A stretch of DNA of 64,000 nt from Hyphococcus sp. (GTDB lineage: Bacteria > Pseudomonadota > Alphaproteobacteria > Caulobacterales > Parvularculaceae), in the NCBI GenBank assembly GCA_028289605.1, contig JANQON010000009.1:186001-250000 (forward strand). Direction: 5' to 3'. The notes beneath the pieces were generated by a model. That model had not been told where the DNA came from. It saw nothing but the letters and a program-made list of their open reading frames with translations, and did not search any database. Below, one piece after another: positions 16,255-25,329 of the stretch (its first letter is position 1; each line of letters opens with the position of its first letter). A program made the translations under genes and the position numbers.

Positions 16255-17103
16255 GTGAGCAGCCCAGATCAGCCAATCATCAAGAAGGTCAAAAAGGTCT
16301 CGGGCGAAGGTCACCACGGCGGCGCCTGGAAAGTCGCGTATGCTGACTTTGTGACAGCAATGATGGCCTTCTTTCTTCTCATGTGGCTGTTGAACGCCAC
16401 CACGGAAGACCAGCGCAAGGGCATCGCCGACTATTTCAATCCGACAATTCCCGTTAGCCAGATTTCAGGCGGCGGCACCGACCTCCTCAACGGATCAACG
16501 ATTTTCGCCGAAAAGACGCTGGCGAAAGACGGCTCCGGCGGCGAAAAAACGACCCAGTCGTCGTCAAACGCCGACAAAAATGAGGAAACCGCTCAATCGG
16601 ACAGCGACCAGACAGACAATGACAGCGCAAAAAAGTCCGGAGAAGAGGATCTCAATTCTCTGGAGGAAAGACTGCGCGGACAGATCGACAACATCGAAAC
16701 AGAGGGTCTGGCGCGCCATATTCAAACCCGCGTCACGCCTGAAGGGCTCGTCATCGAACTGGTGGACATCGACGGCAGTCCATTGTTTGACGTGGGGTCC
16801 ACAAACGCTTCGCCGACCATGCGCATTCTCTTGGAAGCGGTGACGTCCAGTTTAAGCCTTGTACAGAATGAAATTTCCATTGTCGGGCACACTGACAGCC
16901 TCGCCTATTCCGGCGCACGCGGCTATTCCAACTGGGAGCTTTCAACCGACCGCGCCCATATTGCGCGGAAAATTATGGTTGAAAAAGGGTTTCCACAGAG
17001 CATGATCGACGAAGTCGCCGGCAAAGCGGACACTGAACCTCTCGTCGAAGATCGGTATGCGCCGCAAAATCGCAGAATCTCGATCACGATCCTAAGATCC
17101 TGA
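16255..17103 (+). CDS. motB: Flagellar stator protein MotB
   Basis: MotB forms the ion channel of the stator with MotA and anchors it to peptidoglycan. The 282-residue protein has a cytoplasmic start, one membrane helix (YADFVTAMMAFFLLMWLL) with the ion-binding Asp at about 31, an acidic linker (about 90-140) and a C-terminal OmpA-like domain with the VGHTDS and NRRISI motifs. The start is GTG 16255. motA is separate, 12 kb downstream, which is usual in alphaproteobacteria. Proton or sodium specificity cannot be decided from the sequence alone. Confidence 0.94.
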   Translation: MSSPDQPIIKKVKKVSGEGHHGGAWKVAYADFVTAMMAFFLLMWLLNATTEDQRKGIADYFNPTIPVSQISGGGTDLLNGSTIFAEKTLAKDGSGGEKTTQSSSNADKNEETAQSDSDQTDNDSAKKSGEEDLNSLEERLRGQIDNIETEGLARHIQTRVTPEGLVIELVDIDGSPLFDVGSTNASPTMRILLEAVTSSLSLVQNEISIVGHTDSLAYSGARGYSNWELSTDRAHIARKIMVEKGFPQSMIDEVAGKADTEPLVEDRYAPQNRRISITILRS

Positions 17104-17106
17104 CGC

Positions 17107-17115
17107 GACACCAAT
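17107..17115 (+). promoter_or_regulatory. GACACCAAT motif upstream of flgE
   Basis: GACACCAATAAAGT lies 84 bases before the flgE start and four bases after motB. It matches the copies near fliI/flgB and near the second XRE gene over ACACCAATNAAG. Confidence 0.35.
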
Positions 17116-17198
17116 AAAGTTATAAAAATTTTAAGAATGCGCCGCCATAGTCGCGCATGCGTTTGGTTAAAACAATACAAAAAGTGTGAGCTGCAGTC

Positions 17199-18503
17199 AT
17201 GGGTCTTTCTTCTTCTCTCAACGCCGGCGTTATGGGGCTGGCGGTCAACGCCACTAAACTGGCGACGATTTCCGATAACATCGCGAACTCCGAGACGTTC
17301 GGGTACAAGCGGGTCGATACGGATTTTACAAACATGGTCCTGCAACAGGGCAACGGCGCCTATACTGCGGGCGGCGTGCGTGTCGCCACATTCAAGGACG
17401 TGGCGGCTCAGGGCGCGCTGATTTCAACGAACAACAGCACCGACATTTCGGTCGCAGGGCGCGGGATGCTGCCGGTTACCAACGCCGCCGGCGTTACCGC
17501 GCAGTCGGGCGATCGGCCGTTGTTCTTTACCACAACGGGTTCGTTTGCTCCGGATCAGGATGGCTTCCTGCGCACGCTCAGCGGATCGTTCCTGCTCGGC
17601 TGGCCGGCCAATGCCGACGGATCGGTCACCGTTCCCGGACGGAACAGTTCAGCCGGACTTGAACCGGTGCAGGTGACGGCGAACCAATTCATCGCTTCCC
17701 CGACGACGCAGATCGACCTTGGTCTTAATATTCCGGCGTCCGCGACGCAGGCCGGCGCCAGCGGCGCCGCGTATGACCTGCCTGTTGAGTATTTTGATAC
17801 GCTGGGCAGTTCGCAAACCCTGGCGTTCACCTTTACGCCGCAGGTCCCGGCGACCGGCTCGAGCAACACCTGGACCGTCTCCATCATCGACCAGGCGGGC
17901 GATCCGACAACGCCGATCGCCACCCTCGACATCGTCTTTGACGACGCCGCGGCGACGGCGGGTTCCATTCTGTCCGTTACGCCGACCAGCGGCGCGACGT
18001 ATGACTCAACAACCGGAATCATCAATGTGACGACCGCAACCGGCCCGATTGACCTGGTGGTCGGCGCGCCCGGCGCGGGCGGTCCGTTGACCCAGCTGTC
18101 GTCGAACTTCTCGCCGATCGGCGTTCGCGCCGACGGGGCCCCTATCGGCAACCTCAATTCCGTTGAAGTTACCGAAGGCGGCCTGGTTGAAGCGATCTAT
18201 GACAACGGCTTCCGCCGCACGATTTACCAGGTGCCCCTCGGTGATGTTCCAAACCTAAATGGCTTGACGGCGTTCGACAACCAGACATTCGGCGTTTCGC
18301 AGTCGAGCGGCGACTTCTTTTTGTGGGACGCGGGAACCGGCCCGGTGGGTACAACCGTGGGCTTTGCGCTGACGGAGTCGACCACCGACATCGCCGAGGA
18401 GCTGACGGATCTCATCCAAACTCAGCGCGCCTATTCGTCAAATGCGAAGATCATTCAGACGGTAGACGAAATGCTGCAGGAGACAACGAACCTGATCCGC
18501 TAG
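17199..18503 (+). CDS. flgE: Flagellar hook protein FlgE
   Basis: FlgE polymerises into the hook joining rod and filament. The 434-residue protein has the N-terminal rod/hook signature (SSLNAGVMGLAVNATKLATISDNIANSETFGYKR), the large outer-surface domains in the middle, and the C-terminal helix NAKIIQTVDEMLQETTNLI. It heads a plus-strand run flgE-flgK-flgL-flgI. There is no signal peptide, as expected for a type III export substrate. Length and both ends look intact. Confidence 0.95.
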   Translation: MGLSSSLNAGVMGLAVNATKLATISDNIANSETFGYKRVDTDFTNMVLQQGNGAYTAGGVRVATFKDVAAQGALISTNNSTDISVAGRGMLPVTNAAGVTAQSGDRPLFFTTTGSFAPDQDGFLRTLSGSFLLGWPANADGSVTVPGRNSSAGLEPVQVTANQFIASPTTQIDLGLNIPASATQAGASGAAYDLPVEYFDTLGSSQTLAFTFTPQVPATGSSNTWTVSIIDQAGDPTTPIATLDIVFDDAAATAGSILSVTPTSGATYDSTTGIINVTTATGPIDLVVGAPGAGGPLTQLSSNFSPIGVRADGAPIGNLNSVEVTEGGLVEAIYDNGFRRTIYQVPLGDVPNLNGLTAFDNQTFGVSQSSGDFFLWDAGTGPVGTTVGFALTESTTDIAEELTDLIQTQRAYSSNAKIIQTVDEMLQETTNLIR

Positions 18504-18536
18504 GCGAGACGCCCGGCGCATGACGCACGGTAAACC

Positions 18537-19994
18537 ATGAGCATATCTTCAGCATTATCGAACGCAACGTCCGGCCTTTCCGTCGCCTCGCGGCGCGCGG
18601 ACGTTGTGTCGAACAACATTGCGAATGCGCTCACGCCCGGCTTCGCCAAACGTAATGTGCATGTCAGCGCGAAAGTGCTGGCGGGCAACGGGGCCGGCGT
18701 TCAGTTCGACGGCGTCACGCGCGCCGTCGACCAGGCGCTGACGGGCGACCGACGCCTCGCGGAAAGCGCGTCAAGCCGCGACCAGATCGTCGCATCCTCC
18801 TACGCTTCCTTTAACAGCGCGCTTGGCGAACCGGATGATTCCTTCAGTCTCTTCGCCCAGTATCAGAATCTTGAATCCTCCTTGCGGTCGCTGTCGCAGA
18901 CGCCGGAGTCGCAGTCCCTGCAGGCGCAAACGCTGGACGCCGCCAAGGCGCTGACAAACAAGTTTCATGATCTCTCCACCCAGGCTCAGTCCGCGCGTTT
19001 GAACGCAGACGGACAAATCGCTCAGGAAGTCTCGGTCATCAACAACACGTTGAAAGAAATCGAGAAGCTGAACACGGCAATCAGCGCCGCCAGCGCCGGC
19101 GGTCGCGACGCAACAGCGCTCGAAGACCAGCGCAAGGTGCTCATCGACCAGATCTCGCAGAGCATTCCCGTTCGCGAAGTGCAGCGTGATCGCGGCAAAC
19201 TCGATCTCATCACGGACGAAGGCGTTTTCTTGATCGCAGGAACAGCGCGGGAAATCTCCTTTACTCCCGCTAATACGATCAGCGCCAATGAGACGCTTGC
19301 CGGCGGCGATCTTTCCGGCCTGTCGGTTGACGGCGCGGATATAACGCCCGGCGTCGGCGGAAGCTTTTCACTTAAACAAGGGAATCTCGCCGGCCTGTTC
19401 GCCGTTCGCGATCAGGTCGCGCCCGATTTTCAAGCCAAACTGGACGGTCTCGCCCGCGACATGATCGAGCGTTTCGAGGGCATCGATCCGACGCTTGCGG
19501 CAGGCGCGCCCGGCCTTTTCACGGACGCCGGCGCCGCATTCGATCCAACCGCCGAGACGGGCGTTGCGGCGCGCATCGCCGTCAACGCCGCTGTCGATCC
19601 CGATCAGGGCGGCGCCGTCTGGCGCCTTCGCGACGGACTGGGCGCAGCGACGCAGGGACCCGCCGGCGCCGCCGGCATTATCGCGTCTTCTCTTGACGCC
19701 TTAACGGCGTTGAAGGCGCCGCCGGCAGGAACTGGACAAAGCGGGTTCTTATCCGCTGCGAATGTCGCCGCCAACGTCACGTCGTCCATCGGCCAGGCGC
19801 GCATCACAGCGGAAACGCAGCTTGCCGCGTCCAGCGCCCGGACACAGTCCCTGATCGATGCGGAGCAGAACGCCACCGCCGTCGATTCCGATCAGGAATT
19901 GCAGAAGCTGTTGCTGATTGAACAGGCTTTCGCCGCCAACGCCCGCGTCATCCAAACCGCCGATGAGATGATGCGCAGACTAATAGAGCTGTAG
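18537..19994 (+). CDS. flgK: Hook-filament junction protein FlgK
   Basis: FlgK (HAP1) is the first junction protein between hook and filament. The 485-residue chain has the N-terminal SSALSNATSGLSVASRRADVVSNNIANALTPGF and the C-terminal FAANARVIQTADEMMRRLIEL, both typical of the family. It follows flgE by 33 bases and abuts flgL with no spacing. It is shorter than enteric FlgK (about 550) but normal for alphaproteobacteria. Confidence 0.95.
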   Translation: MSISSALSNATSGLSVASRRADVVSNNIANALTPGFAKRNVHVSAKVLAGNGAGVQFDGVTRAVDQALTGDRRLAESASSRDQIVASSYASFNSALGEPDDSFSLFAQYQNLESSLRSLSQTPESQSLQAQTLDAAKALTNKFHDLSTQAQSARLNADGQIAQEVSVINNTLKEIEKLNTAISAASAGGRDATALEDQRKVLIDQISQSIPVREVQRDRGKLDLITDEGVFLIAGTAREISFTPANTISANETLAGGDLSGLSVDGADITPGVGGSFSLKQGNLAGLFAVRDQVAPDFQAKLDGLARDMIERFEGIDPTLAAGAPGLFTDAGAAFDPTAETGVAARIAVNAAVDPDQGGAVWRLRDGLGAATQGPAGAAGIIASSLDALTALKAPPAGTGQSGFLSAANVAANVTSSIGQARITAETQLAASSARTQSLIDAEQNATAVDSDQELQKLLLIEQAFAANARVIQTADEMMRRLIEL

Positions 19995-20993
19995 ATGCCG
20001 AGTACCACCGCCCCTGACCTCGTATCGTTTTCCCGCCTGTCGCGCGCTATCACTGACATCAAGGGCCGCGCCGACACGGCGCGCATCGAGTCCGTCACCG
20101 GACGCGTGGAAGACGTAACCGCGGAAAACAACGGCGATGTGGGCGGCGCGCATTTGCTGAAGAAGGCTGTTGACGACGTCAACGCCTATCAGGGCTTGCT
20201 CAAGCTCGCCCAGAACCGCGCCACCCGAACCCAAACGGCATTGGACGCTTTGGGCGAAGAAGCTGTTCGTATCGGCACGGAAACCCTGTCGGCGACGGGA
20301 CGCGGAGACGACGGCGTCCTCAACTCGCTTGCGACGGACGCCCAGGCGGCGATATTCAACGTCTTCAGCGTTCTGAACGTAACGGAAGGAGGGCGCGCCC
20401 TCTTCAGCGGCGACGCATCCGATCGGCCGCCGCTCGGCGATCCGGCGCAGTTGCTTGCCGATGTCGAAGCCATATTCGCCGGCGCAACCGATGCGGCGGA
20501 TGCGCAAGCCCAGCTCGACATCTATTTCAATGATCCCACAGGCGGTTTCGCCACGACCATCTATCAGGGCGGCGTCAACAAGGCGGCGCCGGTGGAAATC
20601 GCCCCCGGCGTGCGCATCGACGTCTCCGCCACCGCAGCCGACCAGCCCATCAAAGACCTCATCAGGGGCCTGGCGACGGTCGCGGCCCAAAATGCGGCGA
20701 CGTTCGCAGATACGACGACGCTTATCGAGAGCGGCGCCACAACGGCGCTCGCCGCCGACGTCGCCGTGACGGATCTGCGCGGCGAGATTGGCGTCGGCGA
20801 AGCCAGAATTGGCGCAGCGATTTCACGCTATGAAGCAGAGGAAACCGTGTTGACGACCCTGTTCAACGAGAAAACGGCGCGCGATCAGTATGAAGCCGCC
20901 TCAGAGCTCCAGCTCCTGGAGAACCAGCTTGAGGCGTCCTACCTCCTCACAGCGCGCCTCGCCCGGCTGACCATCGCTGATTACATAAGGTAG
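19995..20993 (+). CDS. flgL: Hook-filament junction protein FlgL
   Basis: FlgL (HAP3) is the second junction protein and is structurally related to flagellin. The 332 residues include an N-terminal coiled region (FSRLSRAITDIKGRADTARIES) and a C-terminal flagellin-like helix (QYEAASELQLLENQLEASYLLTARL). The start ATG directly follows the flgK stop, so the two are surely cotranscribed. The sequence is divergent from enteric FlgL, but context and both helices agree. Confidence 0.9.
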   Translation: MPSTTAPDLVSFSRLSRAITDIKGRADTARIESVTGRVEDVTAENNGDVGGAHLLKKAVDDVNAYQGLLKLAQNRATRTQTALDALGEEAVRIGTETLSATGRGDDGVLNSLATDAQAAIFNVFSVLNVTEGGRALFSGDASDRPPLGDPAQLLADVEAIFAGATDAADAQAQLDIYFNDPTGGFATTIYQGGVNKAAPVEIAPGVRIDVSATAADQPIKDLIRGLATVAAQNAATFADTTTLIESGATTALAADVAVTDLRGEIGVGEARIGAAISRYEAEETVLTTLFNEKTARDQYEAASELQLLENQLEASYLLTARLARLTIADYIR

Positions 20994-20999
20994 TCCGGC

Positions 21000-22106
21000 A
21001 TGCGCATTATCTTTTTCACACTCTCAATCATTTCATCACTGTTCTTGAGCAGCACAGCGCAGGCGGGCGTAAAGTTGAAAGATCTTGTCGAGGTCGAGGG
21101 CGTGCGCGGCAACGACCTGGTCGGTTACGGACTGGTTGTCGGACTAAACGGAACGGGCGACGGCTTGCGCAACATCCCTTATACTGAAGAAGCGCTGTCG
21201 AGCCTGTTGGAACGTCTCGGCGTCAATGTGCAGGGCGAGGAGTTTCGTCCCAAAAACGTCGCTGCGGTGCTGGTAACCGCCACGTTGCCGCCATTCGCCC
21301 GCGCCGGTTCACGAATTGACGTCACGGTCTCCGCGATCGGCGACGCAGGGGACCTCAACGGCGGCATGTTGATCATGACGCCGCTCAATGCAGCCGACGG
21401 CATGATTTACGCTGTGGCCCAGGGGCCGGTGCTCGTCAGCGGATTTTCGGCCGAAGGCGCCGCCGCGTCGGCGACGGAAGGCGTATCGACAGCCGGAACG
21501 ATCCCAAACGGGGCTCGCATTGAGCGCGAACTCGCCTTCGACTTTACCGAGATGACAAAACTGCGCCTCGCCCTGCGTGCGCCTGATTTCACGACCGCCG
21601 CCAGAATTGAAACGGCGATCAACGCGCAGTTTCAGACGCCCATCGCACTGATGCTCGATTCGGCGTCCGTTGACGTTGCGATCGATCAACGCTTTCGCTC
21701 GCCGGCGCACATGATGAGCGAGATTGAAAATGTCGAGATCAATCCTGCGCAAAAGGCGCGCATTGTCGTCGACCAGCGCTCCGGCACGATTGTGCTTGGA
21801 TCGGAAGTGCGAATCTCCAGCGTTGCGGTCGCGCAGGGCAACCTCTCGATCCGCATACGGGAAATACCGGTCGTATCGCAGCCAAATCCCTTTTCGCGCA
21901 ACGGCGATACGATTGTGGTGCCCCGGACCGACATCAATATCGACGACGCCGCCGATCAAAAGGTGGCCGTCATCGAAGAGAATATGACGCTGGCGGACCT
22001 TGTTGACGGACTGAACGCGCTGGGCGTCAGCCCCAGGGAAATGATCGACATCCTGAAATCGATCAAGGCCGCCGGCGCCCTGCACGCAGAGCTGGTTATT
22101 CAGTAG
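21000..22106 (+). CDS. flgI: Flagellar P-ring protein FlgI
   Basis: FlgI forms the periplasmic P-ring around the rod. A Sec signal peptide (MRIIFFTLSIISSLFLSSTAQA) precedes the family start VKLKDLVEVEGVRGNDLVGYGLVVGLNGTGD. The C-terminal LADLVDGLNALGVSPREMIDILKSIKAAGALHAELVI is also typical. The length of 368 is standard. It is the last gene of the flgE-K-L-I run and is followed by a repeat-rich intergenic region. Confidence 0.96.
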   Translation: MRIIFFTLSIISSLFLSSTAQAGVKLKDLVEVEGVRGNDLVGYGLVVGLNGTGDGLRNIPYTEEALSSLLERLGVNVQGEEFRPKNVAAVLVTATLPPFARAGSRIDVTVSAIGDAGDLNGGMLIMTPLNAADGMIYAVAQGPVLVSGFSAEGAAASATEGVSTAGTIPNGARIERELAFDFTEMTKLRLALRAPDFTTAARIETAINAQFQTPIALMLDSASVDVAIDQRFRSPAHMMSEIENVEINPAQKARIVVDQRSGTIVLGSEVRISSVAVAQGNLSIRIREIPVVSQPNPFSRNGDTIVVPRTDINIDDAADQKVAVIEENMTLADLVDGLNALGVSPREMIDILKSIKAAGALHAELVIQ

Positions 22107-22217
22107 CGGGTACGGCGGCGGGTCGGCGCCTTGTAGACCCGGCCCCGACCGAGACGCATTCAATCAACAATCGGCGCGCCTTTGCGTGGATCGAGATGAG
22201 CGTGAGGAAAGGCTGTC

Positions 22218-22290
22218 ATCATCGGACTTGTTCCGATGATCTCTAGCGAATGTGCGTGTCGCCTGAGGTCCTCGGAACAAGTCCGAGGAC
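22218..22290. repeat. Inverted pair of TCGGACTTGTTCCGA hairpins
   Basis: The first hairpin is ATCATCGGA-cttgt-TCCGATGAT. The second is GTCCTCGGA-acaag-TCCGAGGAC. Each is a perfect 9-bp stem, and the second is the reverse complement of the first except at two paired positions, so the pair can also form one larger cruciform. This is a palindromic intergenic repeat rather than a gene. Confidence 0.7.
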
Positions 22291-22330
22291 GACATTGGTG
22301 GTTTTTACGTGCTCATCGCCATCCTCGACT

Positions 22331-22365
22331 CCGCTCACCCTGGCGAAAGCCGGGGCCTCATGAAA
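22331..22365 (+). repeat. Partial copy of GC-rich palindromic intergenic repeat
   Basis: The 34 bases CCGCTCACCCTGGCG...CTCATGAAA match 61120-61153 with one mismatch. The right-hand arm of the full element is absent or diverged here. Confidence 0.7.
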
Positions 22366-22505
22366 TCAGGTCCGGAGCATGCCTTCGGCGTCTCCGGCCC
22401 GACGGCGACGGAGTCAGTTGATAGTCAGCGCGCCCTTACGCGCGAGCCGGAGCAAGCGAATGAAAGTGAACAGCGATTTCAAAAAAAATCGAACCAGGCA
22501 AGTGT

Positions 22506-23612
22506 CTAAGCCGTCTCTTCTTCCTCGTCCTCTTCCGACGCGATTTCGATAAGCGTAATCTCGCCGGTGGACGCAAGCTTGCGGATGACGGTCATGAACG
22601 CCGCCTGCGCCGCTTCGGCGTCCTTGACGGGAACATTGGTCAGTTCTTCCATCTGCTCTTCATACTGCGCCGCCATGCGTTGCGAAATGTTCTTGAAGAT
22701 AAACTCAACCGAAGACGGCGCGTTCTGTCGACCGAACTTCATCGCCTGCAGGAAGTCCTGAACCTCAACTTCCTTGATCGCCATCGTGATGGCGTTGGGC
22801 GGCACGCGCGCAGCGATGTCCTGAAACGTCAGCATCGATTTTCGGACGTCCCGCATAATGTCAGGTGCGGATGTCTCAATGAGCCCCAACAGCTCTGCGC
22901 GCTTTTCAGACATGATATTGTTCATCATTGCGCCGATCATCTCGCCGGGGTTCCGCGTCTTTGAGGACGTGCGCATGGGCGCCAGGAATTCTTGTTCGAT
23001 TGTTTCAGTGAGAACGTCCAGCGCTTCACGATTGATCTGCAGCGGTTTGGACAGACGCAAGATCACCTCGCCGGCGATTTTTGAATCAAGCAGGTTCAAC
23101 AGGTTGGACGCTTTCTCCGTGTTGACTTTGGACAAGACGACGGCGATGGCTTGCGGGCGCTGTTTCGACAGATACTCGGCTAGCTGATCATCGCTGATGC
23201 GCTCAAGCTTCACCCAGATGCTGTCGCCGCCGGGCACGTTCACGTCGTCCATCAGACGAACAATTTCGTCCGCCGTCTTGAATTGGCCCAGCAACTCGCG
23301 GGTTTCTTCAAATCCGCCTTTGATCTCGTTCTCATCGTGGGTGAGTTCGCCCACAAACTCTTCGACGACGGCCTTCAGCGAGGCGCGCGGCACCGTCTCC
23401 AGATGCGCGAAGGCGCGCGTGAAGGCCCTTAAATGCTTGTCGCCGATCCGTTCAATGATCGGCCCCGCCGCTTCCGGACCGAGCGCGGCGATCACCAGCG
23501 CCGCTTTTTGCGGCGCGGTGAGCTTCAAAGGTCCGCCGGCTGCGCCGGCCGGAACAATCTGTCCGCCTGTGGGCGCCGCCGCCGGTAATCGATTTAAGGC
23601 GTCTGCAGCCAT
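22506..23612 (-). CDS. fliG: Flagellar motor switch protein FliG
   Basis: FliG is the rotor protein that contacts the MS ring and the MotA stator. The 368-residue protein begins with a short low-complexity segment, then an FliG-N domain (LTAPQKAALVIAALGPEAAG), a middle domain, and an FliG-C domain (IAARVPPNAITMAIKEVEVQDFLQAMKFG). The track extends to 23687, but MAADALN at 23612, just after the fliP stop, is the likely start. It is the last gene of fliF-fliH-fliN-fliP-fliG, not next to fliF as usual. Confidence 0.92.
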   Translation of the reverse strand: MAADALNRLPAAAPTGGQIVPAGAAGGPLKLTAPQKAALVIAALGPEAAGPIIERIGDKHLRAFTRAFAHLETVPRASLKAVVEEFVGELTHDENEIKGGFEETRELLGQFKTADEIVRLMDDVNVPGGDSIWVKLERISDDQLAEYLSKQRPQAIAVVLSKVNTEKASNLLNLLDSKIAGEVILRLSKPLQINREALDVLTETIEQEFLAPMRTSSKTRNPGEMIGAMMNNIMSEKRAELLGLIETSAPDIMRDVRKSMLTFQDIAARVPPNAITMAIKEVEVQDFLQAMKFGRQNAPSSVEFIFKNISQRMAAQYEEQMEELTNVPVKDAEAAQAAFMTVIRKLASTGEITLIEIASEEDEEEETA

Positions 23613-23616
23613 CGCT

Positions 23617-24357
23617 CTACGTCCCATATCCTTTAACAACCGCGCCGGCGATCTCGACCCAACCATTGGCGAGAACGAAGAACGCAAGCTTAAACGGCAG
23701 CGCCACCAACGCCGGCGGCACCATCATCATGCCCATCGCCATCAATACCGAGGCGACAATCAAATCAATCACGAGAAACGGCAGGAAGATGACAAAGCCG
23801 ATCTGAAAAGCGTGCTGAATTTCCGACAGCATGAACGCCGGCACGAGGATCGATAAAGGGATCTCGTCGCCGTCGACAGGCCGCGCCGTCGCTTCGCTGA
23901 GCCGCTCGATCGCGATGGGGGACACGCGCCCCTCCATGAAAATGCGAAAAGGATCAACTGTCCGTTCAAACGCCTGCCCCTCGGTTATGTTTCCGTCCAG
24001 CAAGGGCTGAATGCCGTTTCCCCATGCTTCGACAAAGACAGGCTCCATCACGAAATAGGTAAGAAACAGCGCAAGGCTCATGATCAACATATTGGGGGGA
24101 GACTGCTGCAAACCGATCGCCTGGCGCAGAATTGAGAACACGATGATCATGAACGGCAGGCATGTGACCATCATCGCAATGCCGGGCGCGAGGCTGAGCA
24201 CCGTCACCAGCATAAACAGCTGTATAACACGCGCACTCAGGGCGCCGTCCGCAAACACGTCCGCCGTTTCGGCCTGCGCCGCCGCGGGCCCGGCCGTCAA
24301 CGCCAACAGAACGCCGAGAAAGCAAACAATCGCGAATTTCATCGCCGGTCTCGTCAT
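23617..24357 (-). CDS. fliP: Flagellar type III export protein FliP
   Basis: FliP is a core membrane subunit of the flagellar export gate. The 246-residue protein has a cleavable signal peptide (AIVCFLGVLLALTAGPAAAQ) and the family block LAPGIAMMVTCLPFMIIVFSILRQAIGLQQSPPNMLI near 58-95, followed by further membrane helices. The start overlaps the fliN stop as ATGA. No fliO is found upstream, where it would often lie. Confidence 0.95.
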   Translation of the reverse strand: MTRPAMKFAIVCFLGVLLALTAGPAAAQAETADVFADGALSARVIQLFMLVTVLSLAPGIAMMVTCLPFMIIVFSILRQAIGLQQSPPNMLIMSLALFLTYFVMEPVFVEAWGNGIQPLLDGNITEGQAFERTVDPFRIFMEGRVSPIAIERLSEATARPVDGDEIPLSILVPAFMLSEIQHAFQIGFVIFLPFLVIDLIVASVLMAMGMMMVPPALVALPFKLAFFVLANGWVEIAGAVVKGYGT

Positions 24358-24752
24358 TTAGCGAGGGAGGTGATGTTGATGACTTCCGTAAGTCGAATGC
24401 CGAGTTGGCCTTCAGAGTCGGGAATCTGCGTCAACTCGCCTTTGGCGATGACGCGATCCTTGACCAGCAATTCGACTGGGTCTTCAAGGCGTGAATCCAA
24501 TGGCAGCAGATGGTTGCGGCCCATGGTCAGCAAATCGCCGATCAACGGGCGCGCCTTGCCGACGGAAACCACGACTTCGATCGGAACCTCAAAGATCGCG
24601 CGTTTCAGGCCATTGCTTGTAGACGCCTCCCGACGTTCAAGGATCGGCGCTTCAGCTTGCTCTTGCTGTTGTTCGTCTTCGTCGTCAGCCCCCAGAATAA
24701 TGTCTTCCGCTTTTTCCGGCGAGTCCTGATTTTTATCGTTCTCGTCAGTCAT
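24354..24752 (-). CDS. fliN: Flagellar motor switch protein FliN
   Basis: The C-terminal two thirds (about 55-130, FEVPIEVVVSVGKARPLIGDLLTMGRN...) form the SpoA domain of FliN, which builds the base of the C-ring and docks FliH for export. The N-terminal 50 residues are acidic and low in complexity (DEDEQQQEQAEA). It overlaps fliH by eight bases and fliP by four, showing a tightly packed operon. Confidence 0.93.
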   Translation of the reverse strand: MTDENDKNQDSPEKAEDIILGADDEDEQQQEQAEAPILERREASTSNGLKRAIFEVPIEVVVSVGKARPLIGDLLTMGRNHLLPLDSRLEDPVELLVKDRVIAKGELTQIPDSEGQLGIRLTEVINITSLAK

Positions 24753-25329
24753 GTTGCACCCCGTTCTTCATTTCACTAATCGTTTTTTCGAGCGACGCCA
24801 GAAAGTGTGCGACCGCCTGTTCGGTATCAAATGAAAGGCCGCCGTTTTGCCATTCGACCGCCATTTGCAGGCCGACCAGAGCAGCGTCCGGTTCAATGGT
24901 GATGCGCTCCTCAAGCCCGACCTCCGCCAGAACTTTCCGAACGAACGCGTCTTTGCCCTCCGCTGTCTTCAGGACTAGCGACGCGTTGTCTTTTTTGGCG
25001 ACCATCTCGGCCAGCGCGGGCGCGGCTTCATGCGCAAAACCCTTTTCTGCAAGACTTGGCAAAACCGCCGCCGCCGCCGAGGCCAGCGCTTCGCCCAGTG
25101 CGGCTGCGGCTTCGCGATCGAAGTCTTCCAGCTTGCGCGCTAAGACGGAGGCGACCTCTTGCAGCTGCCCGTTTTGCTCTGTGGCCCGGGAAAGAGCGGC
25201 CGCCTCTCCCGCGGCGTATCCCTCAGCATAGGCGGCCGCCTGTTGCTGTTGTGCGCGAACGCCGTCGGGATCGTTCACTCCGCCGGCGCCGTCGTCGAAG
25301 CGCTCGAGGATAAGCAGATTGGCGGTCAT
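24745..25329 (-). CDS. fliH: FliH-like flagellar assembly protein
   Basis: This 194-residue, helix-rich protein sits between fliF and fliN, the normal place for fliH, the stator of the FliI ATPase. It has a Gln/Ala-rich helical N-terminal part (RAQQQQAAAYAEGYAAGEAAAL, with AxxxGxxxG-type spacing as in FliH) and a compact C-terminal domain (ITIEPDAALVGLQMAVEWQNGGLSFD). The similarity to FliH is structural rather than strong in sequence, so position supports much of the call. Its start overlaps the fliF stop. Confidence 0.78.
   Translation of the reverse strand: MTANLLILERFDDGAGGVNDPDGVRAQQQQAAAYAEGYAAGEAAALSRATEQNGQLQEVASVLARKLEDFDREAAAALGEALASAAAAVLPSLAEKGFAHEAAPALAEMVAKKDNASLVLKTAEGKDAFVRKVLAEVGLEERITIEPDAALVGLQMAVEWQNGGLSFDTEQAVAHFLASLEKTISEMKNGVQHD

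Larger units (their letters stand above)
22107..22505. other. Repeat-rich intergenic region between convergent flgI and fliG
   Basis: These 399 bases hold two mirrored hairpins (22218-22240 and 22268-22290) and a partial copy (22331-22365) of the element seen whole at 61118-61207. No convincing gene is present. The hairpins may serve as terminators for both operons. Confidence 0.6.
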
